The notes beneath the pieces were generated by a model. The model did no database searches and was not told the origin of the DNA. It worked only from the letters and a program-made list of their open reading frames with translations. The translations under genes and the position numbers were made by a program. From Cellulosimicrobium sp. ES-005 (GTDB lineage: Bacteria; Actinomycetota; Actinomycetes; Actinomycetales; Cellulomonadaceae): a DNA stretch of 64,000 nt. This document shows, one piece after another, positions 16,276-24,419 of this stretch. The DNA lies in NCBI RefSeq assembly GCF_040448685.1, contig NZ_CP159290.1, positions 992,001 to 1,056,000 on the forward strand. The letters are read 5' to 3'. The number at the start of each line of letters is the position of its first letter. Position 1 is the stretch's first letter.

Positions 16276-17633
16276 GCGGCACCTCCCTCGGTCGTCGGGT
16301 GGGCGTCCACGGCGGCGTCCCCGACGGCCTCGTCCTGCACCGCGGGCGCGCCGAGGTCGATCTCGCCCGTGCGCGGCTGCTCGGTCGGGACCATGGCCTC
16401 GAGCAGGGTGACGCGCGGGACGACGCCGACGAGGCGGCCCTCGGCGTCGGTCACGGGCACGGGGAGCGAGGACTCGGCCGCGGGCGCGAAGATCTCCGCG
16501 AGAGGCGTGTCCGGGGAGACCGGGGCGACGCCGTCGTGCACGAGGTCCCCGATGCTCTCCTTGCCGGCCTTGAGGGCGGCGACCGCGTCGTCGTCGCGCA
16601 CGACGCCGTGCAGCACGCGCTGGCGGTCGACGACGTACGCGGCCGAGACCTGCGCCTCGCGCATCGCGCGGCTCGCCTGACGCGGCCCGCCGCTGACGGG
16701 CACGACGACCGCGGGTCGCACCATGACGGACGACGCGGTGAGGACGCGCGTCCGGTCGACGTCGGCGACGAACTGCGCGACGTAGTCGTTCGCGGGGTCG
16801 GACAGGATCTGCTCGGCGGTGCCGATCTGGACGATCCGGCCGTCGCGCATGACGGCGATGCGGTCACCGAGGTGCATGGCCTCGTTGAGGTCGTGCGTGA
16901 TGAAGACGATCGTCTTGCCGAGACGCTGCTGCAGGTCGAGCAGCTGCTCCTGCATCTCGCGCCGGATGAGCGGGTCGAGCGCGCTGAACGCCTCGTCCAT
17001 GAGCAGGACGTCGGTGTCGGCGGCGAGCGCGCGGGCGAGCCCGACGCGCTGGCGCATGCCGCCCGAGAGCTGCGACGGGAGCGAGTCCTCCCAGCCGCCG
17101 AGCCCGACGAGGTCGAGCGCGGTGCGGGCCTTCTCGCGGCGCTCGGCCTTGCCGACGCCCTGGATCTCGAGCGGGTACGCCGCGTTGTCGAGCACCGTGC
17201 GGTGCGGCAGGAGCGCGAAGTGCTGGAACACCATGCTCACGCTGCTGCGTCGCAGGGCGCGCAGCTGCTTGGCGTCGGTCGCCGCGAGGTCGGTGCCGCC
17301 GACCACGACGTGCCCGGCCGTCGGCTTCCACAGGCCGTTGAGCATGCGGATGAGCGTGGACTTGCCGGAGCCGGAGAGGCCCATGACGACGAAGATCTCG
17401 CCGCGCCGGACGTCGAAGCTCGCGTCGATGACGGCGGCCGTGCCGAGCGCCTTGACGTCGTCACGGGCCGCGCCCTGCTCGAGCCGGCGGATCGCCTCGA
17501 CCGGCCGACGGCCGAAGACCTTGTAGACGTCGCGCACGGAGACGGCGACGTCGGTGGGAGGAGGGGTCGACGGTGCGGGGGAGCCGACCGTCGTGTCGCT
17601 GCTGTCGGGCGGGGTGATGCTGGGAGCGGTCAT
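16272..17633 (-). CDS. opuAA: Glycine betaine/proline ABC transporter ATP-binding protein
   Basis: A 453-residue ABC ATPase with the ProV/OpuAA architecture. Walker A is GLSGSGKST (85-93), the signature is LSGGMRQRVGLARALA, Walker B is VLLMDEAFSALDPL, and the switch His is in FITHDLNEAM. The segment VYKVFGRRPVEAIRRLEQGAARDDV before Walker A is diagnostic for the family. The C-terminal 180 residues contain two CBS domains (AAYVVDRQRVLHGVV; LPVPVTDAEGRLVGVVPR), which gate the transporter by ionic strength in relatives. ATG 17633 is chosen because the conserved domain and a normal N-terminal tail follow; no strong ribosome site is visible. Confidence 0.92.
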   Translation of the reverse strand: MTAPSITPPDSSDTTVGSPAPSTPPPTDVAVSVRDVYKVFGRRPVEAIRRLEQGAARDDVKALGTAAVIDASFDVRRGEIFVVMGLSGSGKSTLIRMLNGLWKPTAGHVVVGGTDLAATDAKQLRALRRSSVSMVFQHFALLPHRTVLDNAAYPLEIQGVGKAERREKARTALDLVGLGGWEDSLPSQLSGGMRQRVGLARALAADTDVLLMDEAFSALDPLIRREMQEQLLDLQQRLGKTIVFITHDLNEAMHLGDRIAVMRDGRIVQIGTAEQILSDPANDYVAQFVADVDRTRVLTASSVMVRPAVVVPVSGGPRQASRAMREAQVSAAYVVDRQRVLHGVVRDDDAVAALKAGKESIGDLVHDGVAPVSPDTPLAEIFAPAAESSLPVPVTDAEGRLVGVVPRVTLLEAMVPTEQPRTGEIDLGAPAVQDEAVGDAAVDAHPTTEGGAA

Positions 17634-17944
17634 GCGGGCGGGTCTCGCCACCTTCCGTGCGGGGACCGGCACGCCCCGCGCGAGGACGGCGCCAGAGGAT
17701 TCCGGCGGCGGCGTCTCGGGAGCGTGGCACGCGGCCGTGATCGCGTCGCGGTCGGACGCCCGAGGGCGACCTCCGCGCTCGGCGCGCAGCGGGCCACATG
17801 CTGGTCCGACGTCAATCGGTACTCCAGCACCCTGCCTGATTCGAGGGTCAACTTCTACCTACGACCCCGGGATCGGGGACTGTTCCAGGACGATTCTTGA
17901 CCCACCATCGTTGGAACGGTGCGGATGCCGACGGATCGCGGATC

Positions 17945-17974
17945 GTTATCTCTTTGTGATCTTGAGATGGTCAA
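17945..17974 (-). promoter_or_regulatory. Probable opuA promoter, TTGACC-18-GATAAC
   Basis: On the minus strand the -35 TTGACC (17969-17974) and -10 GATAAC (17945-17950) are 18 nt apart, in an unusually AT-rich patch. This would give an opuAA leader of about 300 nt, long enough for further control. Confidence 0.5.
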
Positions 17975-18073
17975 GCATTCGTGTTACGCGCGCGCCCGGG
18001 CGCGCGCGCTGGACGAACGGTGCGGCGAGCTCGGGGCGCCGTGCTCGCCGGGGCCGGGCGGCGCCGTCGTCGG

Positions 18074-18079
18074 TAGGCT
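18074..18079 (+). promoter_or_regulatory. -10 box of ahcY promoter
   Basis: TAGGCT followed by GGG gives a start at about 18086 and a leader of about 127 nt rich in GGCC/CCGG words. No -35 consensus is obvious. Confidence 0.45.
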
Positions 18080-18212
18080 GGGACCGGGTGGGCTGCGGCC
18101 CCGCCCGGCGCGGACGGGAGCCCCCAGCGCAGCCACCGGCCGGCCAGTCGGCCAGCCACCGGCGGGACCGGTACCACCGGCCCGACCGGCACCGAGAACG
18201 CACAGGAGAACC

Positions 18213-19775
18213 ATGTCCACCACAGCGCCAGCCCCGACGACCGGCACCTCGGGAGCCGCTCCCGGCTTCGACGAGGTCCCCGGCCGCTACAAGGTCCGCG
18301 ACCTGTCCCTCGCGGAGGCGGGCCGTCACCAGCTCCGTCTCGCGGAGCACGAGATGCCCGGCCTCATGGCGCTGCGCGCCGAGTACGGGGAGTCGCAGCC
18401 GCTCGCGGGCGCCCGCATCGCCGGCTCGCTCCACATGACCGTGCAGACCGCCGTCCTCATCGAGACGCTCGTCGCGCTCGGGGCGCAGGTGCGCTGGGCG
18501 AGCTGCAACATCTTCTCCACGCAGGACGAGGCCGCGGCCGCCGTCGTCGTCGGGCCGCACGGGACGCCCGACGACCCGCAGGGCGTCCCGGTGTTCGCGT
18601 GGAAGGGCGAGAGCCTCGAGGAGTACTGGGACTGCACCGAGCAGATCCTCCTGTGGCCCGGCGACGAGTCGCCGAACCTCGTCCTCGACGACGGCGGCGA
18701 CGCCACGATGCTCGTCCACCTCGGCCTGCAGTACGAACGCGCGGGCGTCGTCCCGCCCGACACGCTGCCCGGCGAGCCCGACCACACGCACGAGATGAAC
18801 GTCGTGCGCGCCGTGCTGCGCCGCGCGCTCGAGGCCGACCCCCTGCGCTGGACGACGATCGCCCAGGCGATCCAGGGCGTCACCGAGGAGACGACGACGG
18901 GCGTGCACCGTCTCTACCAGCTCGCCGAGGCGGGCGAGCTGCTCTTCCCGGCGATCAACGTCAACGACTCGGTCACCAAGTCGAAGTTCGACAACAAGTA
19001 CGGCATCCGCCACTCGCTGCCCGACGGCATCAACCGCGCGACCGACGTCCTCATGGGCGGCAAGGTCGCGTTCGTCGCGGGGTACGGCGACGTGGGCAAG
19101 GGCGCTGCGGAGGCGTTCCGCGGCCAGGGCGCGCGCGTCATCGTGTCCGAGGTCGACCCGATCTGCGCGCTCCAGGCCGCGATGGACGGCTACCAGGTCG
19201 CCCGGATCGAGGACGTGCTCGGCGAGGCGGACTTCTTCATCACGACCACGGGCAACAAGGACGTGATCCGCGCCGAGCACCTCGTCGCGATGAAGGACAA
19301 GGCCGTCGTCGGGAACATCGGGCACTTCGACAACGAGATCGACATGGCCGGCCTCGCCGAGGTGCCCGGGGTGACGCGCACCGAGATCAAGGCCCAGGTC
19401 CACGAGTGGACGTTCGCGGAGCCCGGCCCGGGCGGGCAGCCCGCGGGCCGCTCGATCGTCGTGCTCTCCGAGGGGCGCCTGCTCAACCTCGGCAACGCGA
19501 CCGGCCACCCGTCCTTCGTCATGAGCAACTCGTTCTCCAACCAGGTGATCGGCCAGATCGAGCTGTTCCAGGACGCCACGTCCGCCGCGCGCGAGGGCCG
19601 CGAGCGCTCCTACGCCCGCCAGGTGTACCGCCTGCCCAAGGTGCTCGACGAGAAGGTGGCGCGCCTGCACCTCGACGCGCTCGGCGTGCGGCTCACCGAG
19701 CTCTCGCCCTCCCAGGCCGACTACCTCGGCGTCCCCGTCGAGGGCCCGTACAAGCCCGAGCACTACCGCTACTGA
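18213..19775 (+). CDS. ahcY: Adenosylhomocysteinase
   Basis: A 520-residue NAD-dependent enzyme that splits S-adenosylhomocysteine into adenosine and homocysteine, relieving product inhibition of methyltransferases. Key parts are [30 protein letters not shown] (substrate site), the [12 protein letters not shown] block with the catalytic Lys, the Rossmann loop [10 protein letters not shown] (288-297) and the C-terminal [22 protein letters not shown]. The insertion after [14 protein letters not shown] is the long form found in actinobacteria and eukaryotes. ATG 18213 has a strong ribosome site, CAGGAGAACC. It is divergent from opuAA and followed by a small membrane-protein gene 35 nt later. Confidence 0.96.
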   Translation: MSTTAPAPTTGTSGAAPGFDEVPGRYKVRDLSLAEAGRHQLRLAEHEMPGLMALRAEYGESQPLAGARIAGSLHMTVQTAVLIETLVALGAQVRWASCNIFSTQDEAAAAVVVGPHGTPDDPQGVPVFAWKGESLEEYWDCTEQILLWPGDESPNLVLDDGGDATMLVHLGLQYERAGVVPPDTLPGEPDHTHEMNVVRAVLRRALEADPLRWTTIAQAIQGVTEETTTGVHRLYQLAEAGELLFPAINVNDSVTKSKFDNKYGIRHSLPDGINRATDVLMGGKVAFVAGYGDVGKGAAEAFRGQGARVIVSEVDPICALQAAMDGYQVARIEDVLGEADFFITTTGNKDVIRAEHLVAMKDKAVVGNIGHFDNEIDMAGLAEVPGVTRTEIKAQVHEWTFAEPGPGGQPAGRSIVVLSEGRLLNLGNATGHPSFVMSNSFSNQVIGQIELFQDATSAAREGRERSYARQVYRLPKVLDEKVARLHLDALGVRLTELSPSQADYLGVPVEGPYKPEHYRY

Positions 19776-19810
19776 GCGCCGACAGCCCGCTCGCGCCACG
19801 AGGAGGTCGC

Positions 19811-20428
19811 ATGGACCAGTCGCCCGACGAGCGTGGCCCCGTCGCGCCCCCGCCCACCGCGGGCGGGGGCGCGACGGGACAGGTCGGCCCGCAGGCCGAC
19901 GGCGAGCCCGCGGGCCCGCCCCCGGGCGTCCGTCCGCTGTGGCACCGGGTCGGTGACCGGTGGGAGCGCGAGCCCCCGCACGACCTGCTCTACGGCGCGA
20001 TCGTCGCCGGGTTCGTCATGGCGGTGTCCAGCGTGCACGCCCCGACGGGCGATCGCGTGGTCGTCGCGACGGGCCTCGTCGCGGTCGGGTACTGGCTCGC
20101 GCACTGCTACGTCGACGCGGTCAGCGGGCGGTTCCGCGACAGCGGTCACTCCCTGTGGGACCGCACCCGCGCGGCTCTCCGCCTCAACGTGGGGGTGCTG
20201 CTCGGTGCGGTCCCCGGGATCGTCGTCTACCTGGTCGCGTACGCGTTCGGCCTCGACGTGGAGGACGCCGCGCTCGTCGCGGTGTGGTTCACCGTGCTCC
20301 TCCTCGGCGTCGTCGGCTTCCTCGCCGCGTACCGGGCGGGTGCCCGGGGCGCACGGCTCGTCGGGGAGACGCTCCTCGCCGCGGCGTTCGCGGGCGTGGT
20401 CATCGGCGTCAAGTACCTCCTGCACTGA
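19811..20428 (+). CDS. Small polytopic membrane protein
   Basis: 205 residues. The first 55 are Pro/Gly-rich and probably cytoplasmic; about four membrane helices follow (LLYGAIVAGFVMAVSSV, VVVATGLVAVGYWLAHCYVDAV, VGVLLGAVPGIVVYLVAYAFG, ALVAVWFTVLLLGVVGFLAAY, plus AAFAGVVIGVKYLLH at the end). No family was recognised with certainty. The ATG has AGGAGG 4 nt upstream. It lies downstream of ahcY on the same strand and may be co-transcribed; no functional hint comes from the sequence. Confidence 0.7.
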   Translation: MDQSPDERGPVAPPPTAGGGATGQVGPQADGEPAGPPPGVRPLWHRVGDRWEREPPHDLLYGAIVAGFVMAVSSVHAPTGDRVVVATGLVAVGYWLAHCYVDAVSGRFRDSGHSLWDRTRAALRLNVGVLLGAVPGIVVYLVAYAFGLDVEDAALVAVWFTVLLLGVVGFLAAYRAGARGARLVGETLLAAAFAGVVIGVKYLLH

Positions 20429-20470
20429 CCCGGACGGCGCGGTGACCGTGCCGGCGACCGCCCGACGGGT

Positions 20471-20516
20471 CGCCGCGCCGGGGCGACACGGGGGACGTCC
20501 CCACCCCGGCGCGGCG
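20471..20516 (+). repeat. Nested inverted repeat upstream of the two-component operon
   Basis: Outer arms CGCCGCGCCGGGG (20471-20483) and CCCCGGCGCGGCG (20504-20516) match over 13 bp. Inside lies the palindrome GGGGACGTCCCC (20491-20502). It could end the preceding gene or be an operator; a related CGGGGGACcGTCCC box occurs at 22906-22919. Confidence 0.55.
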
Positions 20517-20549
20517 GACGCCACCCTGTCGCCGTGACCGCGGCTCGCC

Positions 20550-20555
20550 GAGACT
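20550..20555 (+). promoter_or_regulatory. -10 box of leaderless sensor-kinase promoter
   Basis: GAGACT lies 6 nt before ATG 20562. The same GAGACTGG word is found 48 nt before the acyltransferase start at 22997. Confidence 0.4.
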
Positions 20556-20561
20556 GGCACC

Positions 20562-22079
20562 ATGACTGCCGTGACCCCTGACCAGCCGAGCGTCGTGCCG
20601 ACGGGCGACCCGCCGTCGGGCACCCCGACCCCGGGTGCGGGCCACGGCCCCCTGGCCCCGACCGTCCCCGCGACGGGAGATGCGCCCACGGGCGTCGCGG
20701 CGGCGGACGCGACGACGTTCGCCGGCACGCAGCCCGACCCCCGGTACGTCGACCACCGCGAGCGCGTGGCGTTCGCGCGCGCGCCGTTCCACCGGCAGAC
20801 GTGGCGCGCGTACGGATACCTGTGGCTCGCGATCCTCCTCGCGCCGTTCGCGTTCACCTACGGGCTGTTCGCGGTGGTCTTCCTCGTGGCGATGCTGGTG
20901 CCGGTCATCGGCCTCGTGGTCGCGGGGTGGGTCGTGGTCGGCGGGCGGGGCTGGGGCTCGATGTACCGGTCACTGGCGCGCTCGGCGCTCGGCATCGACG
21001 TCGCCGCCCCCGCGCCGTACGTCCGGCGGCGCGGTTTCTGGAGCACCCTGTGGGGCGGCATCGGCGACGGGACCGGCTGGCGGGCCGTGCTCTTCCTCGT
21101 CGTCACGTTCCCCCTCGCGATCGTGTCCTTCGTGGTGAGCACCGTCTTCCTCGCCGTGGGGCTCGGCGGCACGACGCACTGGATCTGGTCGCGCTGGCTC
21201 CCCCTGCAGCAGGCGAGCGACGGGTCGTGGCACCGCGGCGCGTCGTTCGGTGTCGACTGGTACGTCGACACCCCGGTGCGCCAGCTCGGCCTCGTCCTGG
21301 TGGGGCTGCTCTTCCTCTGGCTCTGGGCGCAGGTCACGCGGGGCTTCGCCCAGCTCTTCCGCGCGCTCACCGTGGCGCTGCTCGGCCCGACCCTCTCGAG
21401 CCTGCGCGTCGCCGACCTCGAGGAGTCGCGCGGCCGCACCGTCGAGGACGCGGACGCCAAGCTGCGCCGCATCGAGCGCGACCTGCACGACGGCACGCAG
21501 GCCCGCCTCGTCGCCGTCGCGATGCAGCTCGGGGAGGCCAAGGAGCAGCTCGCCGGGGGCGGCGACCCGGGCGAGGCGCTCGAGCTCGTCGACCTCGCGC
21601 ACTCGTCGACCAAGGAGGCGCTCGTCGAGCTCCGCGAGCTCGCGCGCGGCATCCACCCGCCCGCGCTCGACAACGGGCTCGCCGTCGCGCTCGAGACGCT
21701 CGCGGCACGCTCGCCGCTCCCGGTGACGGTCGACGTCGACCCCGCCGTCGAGGCGTCCGGCCGGCTCGCGCCGGCCGTGGAGTCGATCGCGTACTTCTGC
21801 GTGGCCGAGCTCGTCACGAACGCGGTCAAGCACGCGCGGGCCACGGGCGCGTACGTGCTCGTCGAGCGGCAGGGGAGCGGGCGCGGCGCGCGGCTGCGCC
21901 TGCGGGTGCGCGACGACGGCCAGGGCGGCGCGCGCGTCGTGCAGCCCGGGTCCGACGGCCAGCGGTCCGGCCTCGCGGGCCTCGCGGAGCGCGTGCGCTC
22001 CGTGGACGGCTCGTTCGAGCTCACCAGCCCGGTCGGCGGCCCGACGGTCGTCACCGTCCTCCTGCCCGTCCGGGTCTGA
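20562..22079 (+). CDS. NarL-type sensor histidine kinase with putative sensor domain
   Basis: A 505-residue membrane kinase. The Pro/Thr-rich N-terminus (1-75) is followed by a four-helix PF13796-like putative sensor domain (about 85-265), then the dimerisation/phosphoacceptor helix KLRRIERDLHDGTQARLVAV with His309 and an HATPase domain with AELVTNAVKHARATGA (N box), RVRDDGQGG (G1) and RSGLAGLAERVRSVDG (G2). It should autophosphorylate and pass the phosphate to the response regulator encoded 115 nt downstream. The signal is unknown; kinases of this class are often linked to envelope stress. Confidence 0.88.
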   Translation: MTAVTPDQPSVVPTGDPPSGTPTPGAGHGPLAPTVPATGDAPTGVAAADATTFAGTQPDPRYVDHRERVAFARAPFHRQTWRAYGYLWLAILLAPFAFTYGLFAVVFLVAMLVPVIGLVVAGWVVVGGRGWGSMYRSLARSALGIDVAAPAPYVRRRGFWSTLWGGIGDGTGWRAVLFLVVTFPLAIVSFVVSTVFLAVGLGGTTHWIWSRWLPLQQASDGSWHRGASFGVDWYVDTPVRQLGLVLVGLLFLWLWAQVTRGFAQLFRALTVALLGPTLSSLRVADLEESRGRTVEDADAKLRRIERDLHDGTQARLVAVAMQLGEAKEQLAGGGDPGEALELVDLAHSSTKEALVELRELARGIHPPALDNGLAVALETLAARSPLPVTVDVDPAVEASGRLAPAVESIAYFCVAELVTNAVKHARATGAYVLVERQGSGRGARLRLRVRDDGQGGARVVQPGSDGQRSGLAGLAERVRSVDGSFELTSPVGGPTVVTVLLPVRV

Positions 22080-22194
22080 CGTGCGCACGGACCACCGTGT
22101 CCTGCCCGAGCGGGCGGGCGCCGTCGGGCACGATGTCCCCGGGGCATCCCGCCCGCCGGGGCCGTCGCACGGCCCGCCCGACCGGAAGGACACC

Positions 22195-22854
22195 ATGCGG
22201 CTCGTCATCGCCGAGGACTCCGCCATCCTGCGCGACGGGCTCGTCGCGCTCGTCACCCGCCGCGGACACGAGGTCGTGGCCGCGGTCGCGGACGGCGACG
22301 AGCTCGTCGCGCGGGTGGCCCGGCTCGCGGCCGAGGACGCGCTGCCCGACGTCGCGGTCGTCGACATCCGGATGCCCCCGACGTTCACCGACGAGGGCCT
22401 GCGCGCCGCCCTCGCGCTGCGCGCGACGCACCCCGACCTCGGGGTGCTGCTGTTCTCCCAGTACGTCGAGACGCGGTTCGCGAGCGAGCTGCTGACGGGC
22501 GGCGCTCGCGGCGTCGGGTACCTGCTCAAGGACCGCGTCGCCGACGTCGGCGAGTTCGTCGACGCGCTCACGCGCATCGCCGCCGGTCAGACCGTGCTCG
22601 ACCCCGAGGTCGTCAGCCAGCTCATGGGCGCCTCGCGGTCCGACGACGGGCTGGCGCGCCTCACACCGCGCGAGACGGAGGTCCTGGAGCTCATGGCGCA
22701 GGGCCGCTCGAACTCCGCCATCGCGGAGGCGCTGTTCCTCTCCTACGGCGCGGTCGAGAAGAACGTCACGTCGATCTTCGGCAAGCTCGGCCTGCCCCAG
22801 GACGCGGGCGACCACCGGCGCGTGCTCGCCGTGCTGCGCTACCTCAAGGTCTGA
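22195..22854 (+). CDS. NarL/FixJ-family response regulator
   Basis: A 219-residue regulator with a receiver domain (RLVIAEDSAILRDGL; phosphoacceptor Asp57 in VAVVDIRMPP; Lys in GYLLKDRVADVGEFVDAL) and a LuxR-type helix-turn-helix (LARLTPRETEVLELMAQGRSNSAIAEALFLSYGAVEKNVTSIFGKLGL split over 155-205). It is the partner of the upstream kinase. ATG 22195 is chosen for GGAAGGA 4 nt upstream and because MRLVIAEDS is the domain start; a GTG at 22081 would add 38 unconserved residues. Confidence 0.9.
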   Translation: MRLVIAEDSAILRDGLVALVTRRGHEVVAAVADGDELVARVARLAAEDALPDVAVVDIRMPPTFTDEGLRAALALRATHPDLGVLLFSQYVETRFASELLTGGARGVGYLLKDRVADVGEFVDALTRIAAGQTVLDPEVVSQLMGASRSDDGLARLTPRETEVLELMAQGRSNSAIAEALFLSYGAVEKNVTSIFGKLGLPQDAGDHRRVLAVLRYLKV

Positions 22855-22858
22855 GCGG

Positions 22859-22878
22859 GGCGGGGGACAACCCCCGCC
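22859..22878 (+). terminator. Hairpin after response regulator
   Basis: GGCGGGGG and CCCCCGCC form an 8-bp stem around ACAA directly after the stop codon. No T-tract follows. Confidence 0.5.
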
Positions 22879-22905
22879 GGACCGGGTGGACCGCCGCGCC
22901 GGGGT

Positions 22906-22929
22906 CGGGGGACCGTCCCGTACCGGGAC
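22906..22929 (+). promoter_or_regulatory. Candidate operator before the acyltransferase gene
   Basis: CGGGGGACCGTCCC runs into GTCCCGTACCGGGAC, a 6-bp inverted repeat around TAC. The first part resembles the box at 20489-20502 before the kinase gene. Both are followed by a GAGACTGG promoter word. Confidence 0.35.
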
Positions 22930-22996
22930 GAACGGGATGTTTCGAGACTGGTGAGCACCGGGGATCCTCCCGGGCTCGCCGACCTTGGAGCATCCC

Positions 22997-24391
22997 GTGG
23001 CCGTCCTGTCGCCGCCGCCGTCCCCGACCCGCGCGCCGTCCCGCGCGCGCCCCGTCCCCGCCCGACCGGCGTCCGCGGGCGGGCCGCACGCCCGCCGGGA
23101 CCGACCGCCGTCGGGCGCCGCCCGGACGCCCGGCACCGCCCCGCTCCCCGGAGGGGACGGGCCGCGCCGACCTCGACGCGACGTGTTCGTCGACGCCGTG
23201 CGGGCCCTCGCGACGCTCAGCGTCCTCACGGTGCACTGGCTCATGGCGGACGCGACGTGGGACGGCGAGCACCTGCGCATCGGCAACGCCCTCGCGCACG
23301 GCGCCGGCTGGACCGTCACCTGGGCGCTGCAGGTCCTCGCGCTCCTGTTCTTCGCCGCCGGGGCCTCGGCCGCGTACGGGCTGCGGAGCGGGCCCGACGG
23401 CGGTCGCGCGCCCGGGCTCGCGGGCGCCGGGCGGGTGGTGGCGCGCCCCAGCGTCCTCGCCGACCTCGCTGCGGGAGCACGGCTCGCCGGGCGGCGCGTG
23501 CCCCGGCTCCTGCGGCCCGTCGGGGTGTTCGTCGGGGCGTGGGTGGTCGCGATCGGGGTGCTGCTCGCCGCCGGCCTGCCGGGGGACGCGGTCCGCTCGC
23601 TCGCGACGCTCGCGCCGCAGCTGCTGTGGTTCCTCGCGGTGTACCTCGGCCTCGTCGTGCTCACGCCGCTCCTGCGGCGCGCGCTGCACGCCGCGGGCTG
23701 GTGGACCGTCGGCGCGCTCGTCGCCGCGCCGCTCGCCGTCGAGGCGCTCCGCTTCGGCGCCGGGGCGGAGCGCCTCGCGCTCGTCGACGTCGTGCTCGTG
23801 TGGGCCGTCCCCTACGCCATCGGGCTCCTGTACGCCGACGCGCGCTCGGGGACGCGGGTCGTGCGGCGGGGGCGCGTGGTGCCCGTGGCCGTCCTCCCGC
23901 GGCCGCTCGTGCTCGTCGGGGTCGCGCTCGCGTCGGCGGCGCTCGCGGCCCTGCTCGTCGCCGTCGGGCCGTACCCCGTGTCGCTCATCGGCATGCCGGG
24001 GGACACGATGTCGAACCTCGGGCCGCCCACGGCGCCCGTCGTCCTGCACGCGGTCGCCCTCGTCGCCCTCGCGCTCGCCGCCCGAGGACCGCTCGTGCGC
24101 TGGGCGGACGGGCGTGGCCGCGCCGTCGTCGCGGGCCTCGCCCGACGGTCGATGACCGTCTACCTGTGGCACCTGACGGCGGTGATCGTCGTCGTCGGGA
24201 CGGTGCTCGTGGCGCTCGGCCAGCAGCTCCCGCCCCCGGGCAGCGCCGACTGGTGGGCGAGCCGCCCGGTCTGGTTCGGCGCCTTCGCGCTCGTGCTCCT
24301 GGGGATCTCCCGCGTGGTGGGTCGCTTCGAGGACGCCCGCCCCGCGCGACGTGCCGGCGCCGCAGGGGCCTCGGGACCCGCGGGGCGCTGA
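22997..24391 (+). CDS. Acyltransferase 3 family membrane protein
   Basis: A 464-residue membrane protein with around ten helices. RRDVFVDAVRALATLSVLTVHWLM (about 61-83) is the first helix of the acyltransferase 3 family with its conserved R...H pair, and late motifs include RRSMTVYLWHLTAVIVV. Members transfer acyl groups to sugars or lipids at the outer face of the membrane; the substrate here is unknown. The first 60 residues are Pro/Arg-rich and low in complexity. GTG 22997 has TTGGAG 6 nt upstream, which is why it is preferred to the TTG at 22985. It may be a target of the two-component system before it. Confidence 0.85.
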   Translation: MAVLSPPPSPTRAPSRARPVPARPASAGGPHARRDRPPSGAARTPGTAPLPGGDGPRRPRRDVFVDAVRALATLSVLTVHWLMADATWDGEHLRIGNALAHGAGWTVTWALQVLALLFFAAGASAAYGLRSGPDGGRAPGLAGAGRVVARPSVLADLAAGARLAGRRVPRLLRPVGVFVGAWVVAIGVLLAAGLPGDAVRSLATLAPQLLWFLAVYLGLVVLTPLLRRALHAAGWWTVGALVAAPLAVEALRFGAGAERLALVDVVLVWAVPYAIGLLYADARSGTRVVRRGRVVPVAVLPRPLVLVGVALASAALAALLVAVGPYPVSLIGMPGDTMSNLGPPTAPVVLHAVALVALALAARGPLVRWADGRGRAVVAGLARRSMTVYLWHLTAVIVVVGTVLVALGQQLPPPGSADWWASRPVWFGAFALVLLGISRVVGRFEDARPARRAGAAGASGPAGR

Positions 24392-24419
24392 CACCGTGCG
24401 CGGGCGTCGGCGTCAGCGC
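24385..24419. terminator. Inverted repeat across two convergent stop codons
   Basis: GCGCTGAC (24385-24392) and GTCAGCGC (24412-24419) include the stop codons of the acyltransferase and RDD genes. The spacer is 19 nt. A modest bidirectional terminator is possible. Confidence 0.35.

Larger units (their letters stand above)
17634..18212. other. Long divergent regulatory region between opuAA and ahcY
   Basis: No convincing gene is seen in these 579 nt. The middle (about 17800-17990) is clearly more AT-rich than the genome and holds a minus-strand promoter. At 17987-18008 there is an exact 22-nt palindrome centred on CCCGGG. The right part, next to ahcY, is rich in repeated ACCGGC/GGCC words. 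I looked for the SAH riboswitch core and did not find it. Confidence 0.6.

Noticed and set aside
15392-16282. A 296-codon frame over opuAB
   Set aside because: It is the wrong frame; the 289-residue frame has the permease helices and the EAA loop.
17987-18212. SAH riboswitch upstream of ahcY
   Set aside because: The leader length would fit, but I could not find the conserved core sequence or pairing; only GGCC/CCGG-rich repeats are present.
22981-22999. TTG 22985 as start of the acyltransferase
   Set aside because: TTGGAG is better read as the ribosome site for GTG 22997, 6 nt further on.
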